Positions 1 to 8,725 are shown, numbered from the stretch's first letter. The stretch is DNA of 64,000 nt from Blautia obeum ATCC 29174 (GCF_025147765.1 NZ_CP102265.1:1247001-1311000); one strand, 5' to 3'. Numbers and translations are program-made. Notes: generated from the sequence alone by a model not told the origin.

Positions 1-1
1 A

Positions 2-427
2 AGTGGAAAATACAGTATTTCTACAGGCAGATTTGGCGGAGTACTAACTGGTCAGAAACGGTACAGTGGAGAGTATCAGACGGAATGGGAATTTTTAAAG
101 GATGTACTGATGAAGAATGGTGTGCCGGCGGATGCTGTTCTGAAGGAAGATCAGGCGACATTTACCTGGGAAAATGCAAAGTTTTCCAGAAAAGTTACAG
201 ATCAGGCAGGTATTAATATAAGGAAGGCAATTATTTGTTGCAAAAATTATCATGCTAGAAGAGCCTTAATGTATTATCAGAGGGCATATCCGGACACTGA
301 GTTTCGGGTATGCCCATGTTGTGTTGATGGCATTACCAGAGATAATTGGACAGAGTCTGAGAGAGGAATAAAAGAAGTTCTTGCAGAAGTAAACAGAATA
401 GTCACTCAATTCTCACTAATGATGTAA
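2..427 (+). CDS. YdcF/ElyC-like DUF218 protein, C-terminal part
   Basis: The reading frame is open from base 2 and runs to the TAA at 425-427, so the gene starts before the window. The visible 141 residues look like the C-terminal half of the DUF218 (YdcF/SanA/ElyC-like) family: a GGVLTGQKRYSGEYQTEW stretch, the KEDQATFTWENAKFS segment that resembles the family's conserved acidic/Asn region, and the AIICCKNYHARRALMYY core strand-helix. Family members are envelope-associated in other bacteria, but their reaction is not settled. An internal ATG at 110 is not the true start because homology-like sequence continues upstream of it. Family call is from recall of sequence pattern, not a search. Confidence 0.75.
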   Translation, partial: SGKYSISTGRFGGVLTGQKRYSGEYQTEWEFLKDVLMKNGVPADAVLKEDQATFTWENAKFSRKVTDQAGINIRKAIICCKNYHARRALMYYQRAYPDTEFRVCPCCVDGITRDNWTESERGIKEVLAEVNRIVTQFSLMM

Positions 428-714
428 TCTTGATAAATATAAAAAAAATAATTTGGGGGTGTCGAAAAAAGTAGAACTGTGATATAATGCTTGTGTCGTA
501 AAATAAAATATTGTGTTACAAATTAGTTACGAAAAGATAAAAGTTTCATATACGACAAAATAGATATTTTTATATTACAGTACTTAAATTCGAATTATAT
601 ATGATATAGAAACAAGTTACATTTTTGGTTTAAAGATTACATAAATAATATGAAGCTGCCGGCATATAATGGCTTTGCGTGGCAGTAATGAATATAGATT
701 GAGGTGTGAGGATT
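428..714. other. AT-rich intergenic region upstream of the surface protein
   Basis: 287 bases, strongly AT-rich and without a gene. It holds a candidate promoter with TATAAT at 483-488 and three Spo0A-like 7-mers (TGTCGAA at 460, TGTCGTA at 494, and TACGACA, its reverse complement, at 551). No clear terminator was seen for the YdcF-like gene. Confidence 0.6.
460..488 (+). promoter_or_regulatory. Candidate Spo0A-box promoter
   Basis: A perfect Spo0A box, TGTCGAA, lies at 460-466. Its first six bases occupy the -35 position, exactly 17 bases before a consensus -10 TATAAT at 483-488. A Spo0A box covering a poor -35 is the arrangement known for Spo0A-activated sigma-A promoters in Bacillus. The leader to the surface-protein ATG at 715 would be about 220 bases. 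Regulation by Spo0A is inference from the motif. Confidence 0.45.
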
Positions 715-2355
715 ATGATGAAAAAGAGGAAGAATGTGCAGTTTATTGCTGCTGCAGCACTTACCGCAGCACTTGTAACAAGTCAGTTTTCATTTGCAAC
801 AGTAATGGGAGACGATACATCGACCGTACAGGTCAGCAGTCTGATCCCGAATAATGTTACGATTGATCAGCCAGTTCCTCTTTCAGATATTTCACTTCCG
901 AAGAGTGATTATGGAACACTTTCCTGGGCAGATGGGTCTTGTGTACCGTCAGCGAGAGTGCAGACTTATGATGTTGTATTTCGTCCGTATAATGCTGCTG
1001 ATCTGGCGAAGATTTCTGGTTGGGATGGGCAGTCAGAGGCAATTTACAGCAGTGTGACAGTTGTTGTAAGCAGTATCAGTAAGGATTCAGATTATGAGGG
1101 GGCTCAGACAGAGCAGGAAGCTGCAGATACTGAGAATACGACACAAAACACAGAAGAAAACACAGAGGCCGGCACGACAGATAATACTGAAGAAAATACG
1201 GAAACTACTGTTCCGGAAGTAACTCCGGAAGTAACGGAAAACCCGGAAAATACAGAGAACACAGCAGACTCTGAGTCCACAGAGGATAAGAGTAACGCAG
1301 ATACAGACAGCACAGAAGTGACGGAAACACCGGATAATGATAATACAGACAATATTATTACTGAGAATACGGAAGCACCGGCTGTAACAGTAACTCCGTC
1401 AGAAAATAGAGATACACCAGAGGCCGTTGAGACACCGGGACCTGCAGATATCGCAGAAGTTACTGAGGCACCGTCAGTGACAGATACACCGTCAGTGACA
1501 GATACACCGGAACCTACAGTGACTCCGGAGACTGATAAAGACAATATTTTTGATGGAACAGAGAAAGATATCACAGCAGATGACCGAGCTCAGTCGGTTG
1601 AGGAGGACACAGAGCCGTCTGATGAAGAAAAAGCACAGATAGCAGAAAAAAATCACACATGCAATGGCATTTCTGTATCAGGGATCAATCTTCCATGGTA
1701 CGTACAGTTCAGGGCTGCAAGTGGTGAGAATTATGAATTTACCAATGAAGCAGAAGCAAATGTATTCAAATCTTATGATTTTGAATTATGGGATCTGAAA
1801 AACAATACAGAGTATGAGATCCCAGATGGTGAATATCTGAGTGTGACAGTTCCTGTTAAGGCCGGATATGATTATACAATTGAGCATCTTCTGGACAGTG
1901 GTGCTATGGAAACAATCGTGCCAAGTGTTGAGGGCAGTACAATGGTATTCAGTACACACTCTTTCAGCCCGTTTGGAATTGCAGGAAGCAAGGCACTTGT
2001 AGGAGAAGAAATTGAAGATGGAAGCTATTCTTCCGGTACAACTTCTACCGCGACAACGACTCCGCAGGCGGCAGCAGCAGCTTCCACAAATACCGGCAGT
2101 ACATCTGGCGGTACCGCAAATAATGCAAGTAATACAGTATCCGGTTCAGCGAATAATACATCTGTTCAGGCATCCACATCTGAAAATCAGAACAGTACTT
2201 CTGACTCTGCTGATCAGAGTGAAGCAGACAGTAAGGGGAATTCTGTAGGAGCAGTTGAGACTGGAGATAATACTCCGATCCTTCCGTTTGTGATCATTGG
2301 CATCGCAGCTGCGGTAATTGTAGCAGTACTCGTTTATCTTAAGAAGAAAAAATAA
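715..2355 (+). CDS. Cell-wall-anchored Thr/Glu/Pro-rich surface protein
   Basis: 546 residues from ATG 715; GAGGTG at 701-706 is a suitable ribosome site for this start, whereas the in-frame GTG at 706 has none. It has an N-terminal signal peptide (Lys/Arg start, hydrophobic stretch ending near SQFSFA), a short folded segment, then about 170 residues of acidic Thr/Glu/Pro repeats with a direct duplication of PSVTDT. A second folded region near residues 305-425 contains an FSTHSFSPFGIAG motif. A Ser/Thr/Asn linker follows, then a sorting signal: VETGDNTP, a hydrophobic helix and a KKKK end. This fits sortase anchoring, although the motif is not LPxTG. Likely a stalk-like adhesin; the ligand is unknown. 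A decayed relative of the tail lies at 8855-9017. Confidence 0.8.
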   Translation: MMKKRKNVQFIAAAALTAALVTSQFSFATVMGDDTSTVQVSSLIPNNVTIDQPVPLSDISLPKSDYGTLSWADGSCVPSARVQTYDVVFRPYNAADLAKISGWDGQSEAIYSSVTVVVSSISKDSDYEGAQTEQEAADTENTTQNTEENTEAGTTDNTEENTETTVPEVTPEVTENPENTENTADSESTEDKSNADTDSTEVTETPDNDNTDNIITENTEAPAVTVTPSENRDTPEAVETPGPADIAEVTEAPSVTDTPSVTDTPEPTVTPETDKDNIFDGTEKDITADDRAQSVEEDTEPSDEEKAQIAEKNHTCNGISVSGINLPWYVQFRAASGENYEFTNEAEANVFKSYDFELWDLKNNTEYEIPDGEYLSVTVPVKAGYDYTIEHLLDSGAMETIVPSVEGSTMVFSTHSFSPFGIAGSKALVGEEIEDGSYSSGTTSTATTTPQAAAAASTNTGSTSGGTANNASNTVSGSANNTSVQASTSENQNSTSDSADQSEADSKGNSVGAVETGDNTPILPFVIIGIAAAVIVAVLVYLKKKK

Positions 2356-2386
2356 TATTTTGCATAGCATTTTGCACATATGAAGC

Positions 2387-2425
2387 AAAGCTCTTCCATA
2401 TATTTCAATATGGGAGGGCTTTTTT
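2387..2425 (+). terminator. Terminator whose 3' arm carries the next gene's RBS
   Basis: A 15-bp stem (2387-2401 with 2408-2422, one G.U pair) with a 6-base loop, followed by T residues up to the ATG at 2426. The GGGAGGG in the 3' arm (2412-2418) is also the only ribosome site available for the downstream gene. Confidence 0.75.
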
Positions 2426-2776
2426 ATGAAGGTAAAGGCAATTTTGAGATCATTGTTTCTGGCATATCTTCTGTCGGGTGTCTGCTTGCTCCTGCTGGCA
2501 TTACTGGTATTCAAATTTGACATAGGGAAAGGGCCGGTTACGGTAGGAATTTTAGTGATTTATGTGCTGTCCTGCCTGGCAGGAGGATTTTTGGCAGGAA
2601 AGATACTTCGTCAGGATAAATATCGGTGGGGATTTCTGGTAGGCTTATGTTATTTTGTGTTACTTGCAGCTGTTTCTTTTGCAGTACAGAGAAAGTGGGA
2701 TATGAGCTTCCAACATCTGGTGACTACATTTTTTATGTGTCTTGGAGGAGGAACCCTTGGAGGGATGCTTTCCTGA
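2426..2776 (+). CDS. Small four-helix membrane protein (TIGR04086/YrzE-like)
   Basis: 116 residues, almost entirely hydrophobic, with about four transmembrane helices: 10-29, 38-60 (Gly-rich, SCLAGGFLAGK), 70-87 and 97-114. Length, helix pattern and the Gly-rich motifs match the TIGR04086/YrzE family of Firmicutes membrane proteins, whose function is unknown. In clostridia this family is often found next to the SCIFF gene, as here, which suggests but does not prove a link. The ATG lies immediately after the T-run of the upstream terminator, so its ribosome site is inside the terminator stem. Confidence 0.7.
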   Translation: MKVKAILRSLFLAYLLSGVCLLLLALLVFKFDIGKGPVTVGILVIYVLSCLAGGFLAGKILRQDKYRWGFLVGLCYFVLLAAVSFAVQRKWDMSFQHLVTTFFMCLGGGTLGGMLS

Positions 2777-2787
2777 TAAAAAAATGC

Positions 2788-2816
2788 TTTTAATTAGGCT
2801 GATTTTATGCTATACT
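2788..2816 (+). promoter_or_regulatory. Candidate promoter for scfA-scfB-secDF
   Basis: Extended -10 TGCTATACT ending at 2816 with a weak -35 (TTTTAA, 2788-2793) 17 bases upstream. The SCIFF ATG is 36 bases downstream. Confidence 0.45.
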
Positions 2817-2851
2817 ATGCCCAGATAATTATACATAAGGAGGGATATATA

Positions 2852-2992
2852 ATGGAACATATCAAAACATTAAATACAAAGAACCTGCAGAACACAGTGA
2901 AAAAAGGTGGATGCGGTGAATGTCAGACATCTTGCCAGTCAGCATGCAAAACTTCCTGTACTGTAGGAAATCAGAGCTGCGAGAACAAATAA
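2852..2992 (+). CDS. scfA: SCIFF peptide (six cysteines in forty-five residues)
   Basis: 46 residues starting at ATG 2852, with AAGGAGG at 2838-2844 as ribosome site; an in-frame upstream start at 2807 adds residues not typical of the family. The sequence starts MEHIKTLNTKNLQ and then carries six cysteines at 21, 24, 28, 32, 36 and 43, the defining SCIFF pattern (TIGR03973). In Clostridia the peptide is the substrate of the adjacent radical-SAM enzyme, which makes Cys-Thr type thioether crosslinks; threonines and serines lie between the cysteines here. The role of the mature peptide is unknown. It is unusually conserved across Clostridia, which argues for a housekeeping role rather than a bacteriocin. 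Confidence 0.95.
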   Translation: MEHIKTLNTKNLQNTVKKGGCGECQTSCQSACKTSCTVGNQSCENK

Positions 2993-3011
2993 GCAGGTTC
3001 AGAACATTCAG

Positions 3012-3044
3012 TAAGCAGCGGAGTGAAATCCGCTGCTTATTCTT
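3012..3044 (+). terminator. Hairpin between scfA and scfB
   Basis: Perfect 11-bp inverted repeat, TAAGCAGCGGA (3012-3022) and TCCGCTGCTTA (3029-3039), with a 6-base loop and a short U-rich tail. It probably acts as a partial terminator or 3'-end stabiliser, so that more SCIFF peptide than maturase is made. It ends 5 bases before the first possible scfB start. Confidence 0.6.
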
Positions 3045-4445
3045 ATGAACAAAAAGTTACAGGAAAGGATTTTCAGAAAGATGAGTCTGATTCATAGATA
3101 TCAGAGCAATGGCTATAACATTGTTCTGGATATTAACAGTGGATGTATTCATCTGGTAGACCTTGTAACATACGAAGTTCTTCCTTTTATGGAAGAGGGA
3201 CTTTCAGAGCAGGAGATTGTTGACAAATTAAAAGATCAGTATCCTGAGGCTGATATCCGTACTTCTGTTTCCGAGTGTGAGAAACTGAAAGAACAGGGTA
3301 TGCTGTTTACCAGAGATATATACGAAAACATTATTGATGAATTTACAGAGAATCGGCAGACAGTAGTAAAGGCACTGTGCCTGCACATTGCCCATGATTG
3401 TAATCTGGCCTGTCGATACTGTTTTGCCGAAGAAGGAGAGTATCACGGAAGAAGAGCACTGATGTCCTTTGAAGTAGGAAAGAAAGCTCTTGATTTCCTG
3501 ATCGCCAATTCCGGATCCAGAAAGAACTTGGAAGTGGATTTCTTCGGGGGAGAGCCTCTGATGAACTGGCAGGTTGTCAAAGACCTGGTAGCATACGGAA
3601 GAGAGCAGGAGAAACTCCATAATAAAAAATTCCGTTTTACACTGACAACGAACGGTGTTCTTCTCAATGATGAAGTTATGGAGTTCTGTAATAAAGAAAT
3701 GGGAAATGTTGTTCTCAGTGTGGACGGACGTAAAGAAGTTCATGATTATATGAGACCTTTCCGCAAAGGAGCTGGAAGTTATGATCTGATCATTCCGAAA
3801 TTCCAGAAATTTGCGGAATCCAGAAATCAGGACAAGTATTATGTGCGTGGTACATTTACACATCATAATCTCGATTTTTCAAAAGATGTTCTGCACCTTG
3901 CAGATCTTGGTTTTAAACAGATCTCTGTTGAACCGGTAGTTGCAGCTGATACAGAGGAATATGCAATCAGAGAAGAGGATATTCCTCAGATCATGGAAGA
4001 ATACGATGCACTGGCAAAAGAAATGATCGCCAGAGAAAAAGCCGGAAAAGGTTTCAACTTCTTCCACTTTATGATTGACCTGACCGGTGGACCTTGTGTC
4101 TACAAACGTCTCTCAGGATGTGGTTCAGGAACCGAGTATCTTGCAGTAACTCCTTGGGGTGATTTTTATCCGTGTCATCAGTTTGTTGGTGAAGAGCAGT
4201 TCCTTATGGGAAATGTGGATGAGGGAATCACACATCCGGAGATCCGTGATAAGTTTGGTAAATGTAATGTTTACACAAAAGAAGCTTGTAAAGACTGCTT
4301 CGCAAGATTTTACTGCAGTGGTGGCTGTGCTGCCAATGCTTATCATTTTCAGAAAGATATAAATGGCAATTATGGTATCGGATGCGAACTTCAGCGTAAG
4401 AGAGTGGAGTGCGCAATCATGATAAAGGCCGCATTAGCGGAATAA
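3045..4445 (+). CDS. scfB: SCIFF radical-SAM maturase
   Basis: Up to 466 residues. The radical-SAM cluster motif is CNLACRYC (CxxxCxxC) near residue 128, and the C-terminal part has the SPASM/twitch-type cysteine clusters (GPCVYKRLSGCGSG, YPCHQF, CKDCFARFYCSGGC) that hold auxiliary Fe-S clusters. An N-terminal region before the core (GYNIVLDINSGCIHLVD) fits a RiPP-recognition-like domain for the SCIFF leader. Known role: thioether crosslinking of ScfA. The start is uncertain: ATG 3045 follows the hairpin with no clear ribosome site, while ATG 3081 (MSLIHRYQ) has AGGAAAGG upstream and matches usual family starts better. secDF follows after 24 bases in the same direction. Confidence 0.93.
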   Translation: MNKKLQERIFRKMSLIHRYQSNGYNIVLDINSGCIHLVDLVTYEVLPFMEEGLSEQEIVDKLKDQYPEADIRTSVSECEKLKEQGMLFTRDIYENIIDEFTENRQTVVKALCLHIAHDCNLACRYCFAEEGEYHGRRALMSFEVGKKALDFLIANSGSRKNLEVDFFGGEPLMNWQVVKDLVAYGREQEKLHNKKFRFTLTTNGVLLNDEVMEFCNKEMGNVVLSVDGRKEVHDYMRPFRKGAGSYDLIIPKFQKFAESRNQDKYYVRGTFTHHNLDFSKDVLHLADLGFKQISVEPVVAADTEEYAIREEDIPQIMEEYDALAKEMIAREKAGKGFNFFHFMIDLTGGPCVYKRLSGCGSGTEYLAVTPWGDFYPCHQFVGEEQFLMGNVDEGITHPEIRDKFGKCNVYTKEACKDCFARFYCSGGCAANAYHFQKDINGNYGIGCELQRKRVECAIMIKAALAE

Positions 4446-4469
4446 AATAATGCAAGAAGGGAAAGAACA

Positions 4470-6878
4470 ATGAAGAAAAGCAAAGGAATTGTTGTGCTGC
4501 TTCTGACCGCCATTATCACAGTCTTTCTGTGTTACACGGCCGGGATTGGCCTCGGACCAACAGGTACCGGTTCTGCAAAAAACATTAAGACCGGCCTGGA
4601 CCTGTCTGGTGGTGTAAGTATCACCTATCAGGCAAAAGACAGCAACCCAAGTGCAGAAGACATGTCAGATACTGTTTATAAACTCCAGAAGCGTGTTGAA
4701 CAGTACAGTACAGAAGCACAGGTGTACAAAGAAGGAAGCGACCGTATCGCTGTAGAGATTCCTGGTGTTACAGATGCAGATGCGATTCTGAATGACCTTG
4801 GAAAACCGGGTTCTCTGTGTTTTATCACAATGACAGATGATGACGGTAATGCAAACTTCTCCAGTACAGGAAGCGGTTATGTACTGGCAAGAAGTCTGGA
4901 CGAGATTCGTGAATCCGGATCCGTCGTTCTGGAAGGTACAGATGTAAAAGATGCCCAGGGTGGTGCATTCCAGTCTGACAAAAACAGCTCCAGAGAGTAT
5001 GCAGTCAGCCTGACACTTACAGATGAAGGTAAGACAAAATTTGCAGATGCTACAGAAGCAAACGTAGGAAAACAGATTGCGATCGTTTATGACAATCAGA
5101 TCTTAAGCGCACCGAAGGTAAACGAAGCAATCACAGGTGGACAGGCACAGATTACTGGTATGTCCAGTGTGGAAGAAGCACAGAATCTTGCTTCCTATAT
5201 CCGTATCGGTTCTCTGAGCATCGAACTGGAAGAACTTCGTTCCAGCGTAGTTGCTGCACAGCTTGGTGAAGAAGCAATCTCCACCAGTGTTATGGCTGGT
5301 CTGATCGGTCTTGTTATTGTAATCATCTTCATGATTATTATGTATCGTCTGCCGGGTGTTGTTGCCGGTGTGGCACTGATCCTGTATACAGCGATCGTAC
5401 TCATTACATTGAATGCATTTGACATCACACTGACTCTTCCGGGTATCGCAGGTATCATTCTTGGTATTGGTATGGCGGTTGATGCGAACGTTATCATTTA
5501 CGCACGTATTCAGGAAGAAATCGCAGCCGGAAACTCTGTAAGAGCTTCTATTAAATCCGGTTTCTCAAAAGCGTTCAGCGCAATCTTCGATGGAAACATC
5601 ACAACCCTGATCGCATCTCTCGTGCTGATGTGGCTTGGTTCCGGTACTGTTAAGGGCTTTGCTTATACACTGGCTCTTGGTATCGTAGTTTCCATGTTTA
5701 CAGCTCTGGTTGTATCACGTTTTGTTATGAATGCTCTTTATGCAGTAGGATTCCATGATGAGAAATTCTACGGTCGTGCAAAACAGCGTAAAGTATTCAA
5801 TGTTGTTGGAAAACGAAAAGTATTTTTCATTATTTCCATCATTCTGATCTTAAGTGGTCCGGTTGCAATGGCAATCCATCACAACGTAGATGGAACAGCT
5901 CTGAACTATGCACTTGACTTCTCAGGTGGTACTGCAACAACTGTAACATTCAACGAAGACATGGATATCAAGCAGATTGACTCTGAAGTAACTCCTGTCG
6001 TTGAAGAAGTTACAGGTGATAAGAATGTACAGCCGACTAAAGTTGTAGGAACGAATCAGGTAGTTATCAAGACGCGTACGCTTTCTCAGGAAGAACGTGA
6101 GAAACTGGATAATGCACTTGTTGAGAAATTTAATGTAGATGATTCTCTGATCACAACAGAAAGTATTTCTTCTACAGTAAGTTCCGAGATGAGAAGAGAT
6201 GCAGTTGTTGCCGTGATTGTGGCTACACTCTGCATGCTTGCTTACATCTGGTTCCGTTTCAAAGATATCCGTTTCGCAAGCAGTGCAGTACTTGCCCTGC
6301 TGCATGACGTACTGGTTGTATTTGCATTCTATGGAATTTCCAGAATTTCCGTAGGTAATACCTTCATTGCCTGCATGCTTACCATCGTAGGTTATTCTAT
6401 CAACGCAACGATCGTTATCTTCGACCGTATTCGTGAGAATACGAAGGGAAGCAGATCAAACCTTGAAGAGATCGTTAATGAAAGTATCACACAGACACTT
6501 ACAAGAAGTATGTACACTTCTTTCACAACTTTCGTAATGGTAGCTGTTCTGTACATCATGGGTGTATCTTCTATACGTGAGTTCGCAGCTCCTCTGATGG
6601 TAGGTGTTATCTGTGGAGCTTACTCTTCTGTATGCATCACAGGTGCTCTGTGGCTGGTAATGAAACGCTATTATAAGAAACCTGTTGCACAGGCTGTAGC
6701 AGCAAAGAATACTGCAGCTCCTGCAAAACAGAATAATAACAGCCAGGATACAAAATCCGGAAAGAAAAATTCAGATCAGCCGAAAAAGAAAAACCGCAAG
6801 AGAGTAGCAGAACGTCTGGCGGCACAGGAAGCAGCGGCAAAAGAAAATGCTTCAAATGATGAAAATAAGGATGCATAA
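4470..6878 (+). CDS. secDF: Protein translocase SecD-SecF fusion
   Basis: 802 residues. SecD half: first membrane helix at 5-24, the LDLSGGVSITYQ motif, a large external domain, then five helices containing the GIAGIILGIGMAVDANVIIYARIQEE signature split around residues 328-350. SecF half: helix near 450, ALNYALDFSGGTATTVTF, and the second set of helices with ATIVIFDRIRE. The complex uses the ion gradient to help pull exported proteins through SecYEG at the membrane. The two halves are fused, as in Bacillus and many Clostridia. The C-terminal 60 residues are a Lys/Ala-rich low-complexity cytoplasmic tail. It is 24 bases after scfB, a conserved clostridial neighbourhood. Confidence 0.95.
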   Translation: MKKSKGIVVLLLTAIITVFLCYTAGIGLGPTGTGSAKNIKTGLDLSGGVSITYQAKDSNPSAEDMSDTVYKLQKRVEQYSTEAQVYKEGSDRIAVEIPGVTDADAILNDLGKPGSLCFITMTDDDGNANFSSTGSGYVLARSLDEIRESGSVVLEGTDVKDAQGGAFQSDKNSSREYAVSLTLTDEGKTKFADATEANVGKQIAIVYDNQILSAPKVNEAITGGQAQITGMSSVEEAQNLASYIRIGSLSIELEELRSSVVAAQLGEEAISTSVMAGLIGLVIVIIFMIIMYRLPGVVAGVALILYTAIVLITLNAFDITLTLPGIAGIILGIGMAVDANVIIYARIQEEIAAGNSVRASIKSGFSKAFSAIFDGNITTLIASLVLMWLGSGTVKGFAYTLALGIVVSMFTALVVSRFVMNALYAVGFHDEKFYGRAKQRKVFNVVGKRKVFFIISIILILSGPVAMAIHHNVDGTALNYALDFSGGTATTVTFNEDMDIKQIDSEVTPVVEEVTGDKNVQPTKVVGTNQVVIKTRTLSQEEREKLDNALVEKFNVDDSLITTESISSTVSSEMRRDAVVAVIVATLCMLAYIWFRFKDIRFASSAVLALLHDVLVVFAFYGISRISVGNTFIACMLTIVGYSINATIVIFDRIRENTKGSRSNLEEIVNESITQTLTRSMYTSFTTFVMVAVLYIMGVSSIREFAAPLMVGVICGAYSSVCITGALWLVMKRYYKKPVAQAVAAKNTAAPAKQNNNSQDTKSGKKNSDQPKKKNRKRVAERLAAQEAAAKENASNDENKDA

Positions 6879-6905
6879 TCCGAAACATAAAAAGTAACAA
6901 TTAAG

Positions 6906-6931
6906 TTGCTGTGAACGGAGTGAACAGTAAC
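6906..6931 (+). repeat. Short hairpin with GTGAACAGTAA motif
   Basis: GTTGCTGT pairs with ACAGTAAC (one G.U) around a GAACGGAGTG loop. The motif GTGARCAGTAA recurs at 16341-16351 and 58871-58881, each time just after a stop codon. Confidence 0.45.
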
Positions 6932-6940
6932 ACATCTCAG

Positions 6941-6977
6941 ATCCCGGGACAGACTGCTGCCCCGGGATTTGTGTTTT
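6941..6977 (+). terminator. Intrinsic terminator after secDF
   Basis: ATCCCGGG (6941-6948) pairs with CCCGGGAT (6961-6968); a U-rich tail TTGTGTTTT follows. Closes the scfA-scfB-secDF transcript. Confidence 0.75.
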
Positions 6978-7012
6978 AATAATGGATAGGTTGATAAACA
7001 GAGAGGATCATT

Positions 7013-8725
7013 ATGGAAAAGTGGATGGTATATAATAAGAAAGCAGATTTTCAAAAAATAGGCAGTGAATTTGGAATTGATCCTGTGATAGCGAGATTGA
7101 TACGAAACCGTGATATACAGGATATGAAAGAGATTCGTTCCTATTTATATGGAACACTTGCGGAAATTCCATCCCCATGGAAGATGAAGGATATGGAACG
7201 TGCAGTGCAGATCCTTCAGAAAAAAATTACGCAGAAAAAAAAGATCCGAATCATCGGAGATTATGATATAGATGGCGTGACAGCTACCTGCATTTTGTTG
7301 AAAGGTCTGAAACGACTTAATGCAAATGTGGATACTTACATTCCGGACAGAGTAAAAGACGGATATGGAATGCATGAGCAGCTGATCGATAAAGCACTGG
7401 AAGATGGAATTGATACGATACTGACCTGCGATAATGGGATTGCAGCTGCGGCTGAAATAGAATACGCAAAAAAAGAAGGACTCACTGTGATCGTTACGGA
7501 TCATCATGATATTCCTTTCCGCGATACAGAGGATGGAAGAATCTGGATCATTCCGAAAGCAGATGCAGTGGTGAATCCGAAACAGAATGACTGTCTGTAT
7601 CCGAATAAAAATATCTGCGGGGCGGTGGTTGCGTGGAAACTGATCTGGGCGTTATATGAAAGATTAGGGATTGACAGTGATGAGATATGGGATTTTCTTG
7701 AATTGGCAGCAATTGCAACAGTAGGTGATGTCATGGATCTGCAGGGAGAGAACAGGATCATTGTAAAGGAAGGATTGAAAAAACTTTCTTCTACTTCTTT
7801 TGAAGGGCTGAAAGCACTGATTTGTGTGAATAATCTTGAAGGTGCAGAGATTACGGCATATCATGTAGGGTTTGTTATTGGCCCATGTATCAATGCAAGC
7901 GGACGGCTTGATACAGCAGCAAGATCTCTGGAACTGCTTCTTGCGGATAATATGGAAGATGCAATGAAGCTTGCGGATGATCTGTATGATCTGAATCAGA
8001 GCAGAAAAGCCATGACAGAGCAAGGAAAAGGACAGGCGATTCAGAGCATTGAGGAAAATAATCTCGGTAAGGACCGAGTGTTGGTAGTGTATCTTCCAGA
8101 CTGTCATGAGAGCCTTGCTGGTATTATTGCAGGACGGATCCGTGAAGCATATAATAAGCCGGTGTTTGTGCTGACGAAAGGATCTGATGGAGTAAAGGGA
8201 AGCGGACGGTCAATCGAGGCCTACTCTATGTATGAGGAACTGGTGAAATGCAGTGATCTGCTCATGCAGTTTGGCGGTCATCCGATGGCAGCCGGACTTT
8301 CAATGGAGGAAAAAAATGTAGAACTTTTCCGCAGACGCCTGAATGATAACTGTACCCTTACAGAACAGGATCTGATTCCCAAAATTATGATCGATGTGCC
8401 AATGCCGATTTCCTATCTTTCCAAAAAACTGACAGAACAGTTAAAGGTGCTGGAACCATTTGGTAAAGGGAACTCGAAACCTTTGTTTGCACAGAAAAAT
8501 CTTCGGGCAGTGGGGATTCGTGTTTTTGGCAGAAACAGGAATGTGGCAAAGATGCTTCTTATAGATGGAAATGGAATAAAGATGGATGCAGTATATTTTG
8601 GAGAAGCACAGGAATTCGTGGATTTTGTACAGGCGCATGATACCATATCTGTTACATATTATCCTGAAATTAATGTTTTTCAGGGAAGAGAAAACCTGCA
8701 GGTGGTCATAAAGAATTATTGTTGA
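7013..8725 (+). CDS. recJ: Single-stranded-DNA exonuclease RecJ
   Basis: 570 residues, ATG at 7013 with GAGAGGA upstream. DHH-family phosphoesterase motifs are present in order: DYDIDGVTA (I), DNGIAA (II), TDHHD (III), the aspartate of ATVGDVMD (IV), GPCINASGR, and the DHHA1 motif GGHPMAAGLS. This is the usual set of metal ligands. A C-terminal OB-like region follows (AVGIRVFGRNRN). The family degrades single-stranded DNA 5' to 3' in recombination and mismatch repair; in some Clostridia such proteins are annotated as RecJ without direct assay. It stands alone, with its own terminator region downstream. Confidence 0.93.
   Translation: MEKWMVYNKKADFQKIGSEFGIDPVIARLIRNRDIQDMKEIRSYLYGTLAEIPSPWKMKDMERAVQILQKKITQKKKIRIIGDYDIDGVTATCILLKGLKRLNANVDTYIPDRVKDGYGMHEQLIDKALEDGIDTILTCDNGIAAAAEIEYAKKEGLTVIVTDHHDIPFRDTEDGRIWIIPKADAVVNPKQNDCLYPNKNICGAVVAWKLIWALYERLGIDSDEIWDFLELAAIATVGDVMDLQGENRIIVKEGLKKLSSTSFEGLKALICVNNLEGAEITAYHVGFVIGPCINASGRLDTAARSLELLLADNMEDAMKLADDLYDLNQSRKAMTEQGKGQAIQSIEENNLGKDRVLVVYLPDCHESLAGIIAGRIREAYNKPVFVLTKGSDGVKGSGRSIEAYSMYEELVKCSDLLMQFGGHPMAAGLSMEEKNVELFRRRLNDNCTLTEQDLIPKIMIDVPMPISYLSKKLTEQLKVLEPFGKGNSKPLFAQKNLRAVGIRVFGRNRNVAKMLLIDGNGIKMDAVYFGEAQEFVDFVQAHDTISVTYYPEINVFQGRENLQVVIKNYC

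Noticed and set aside
1104..1574. Ser/Val-rich open frame on the minus strand
   Set aside because: Antisense mirror of the Thr/Glu/Pro repeats of the surface protein; an artefact of low complexity.
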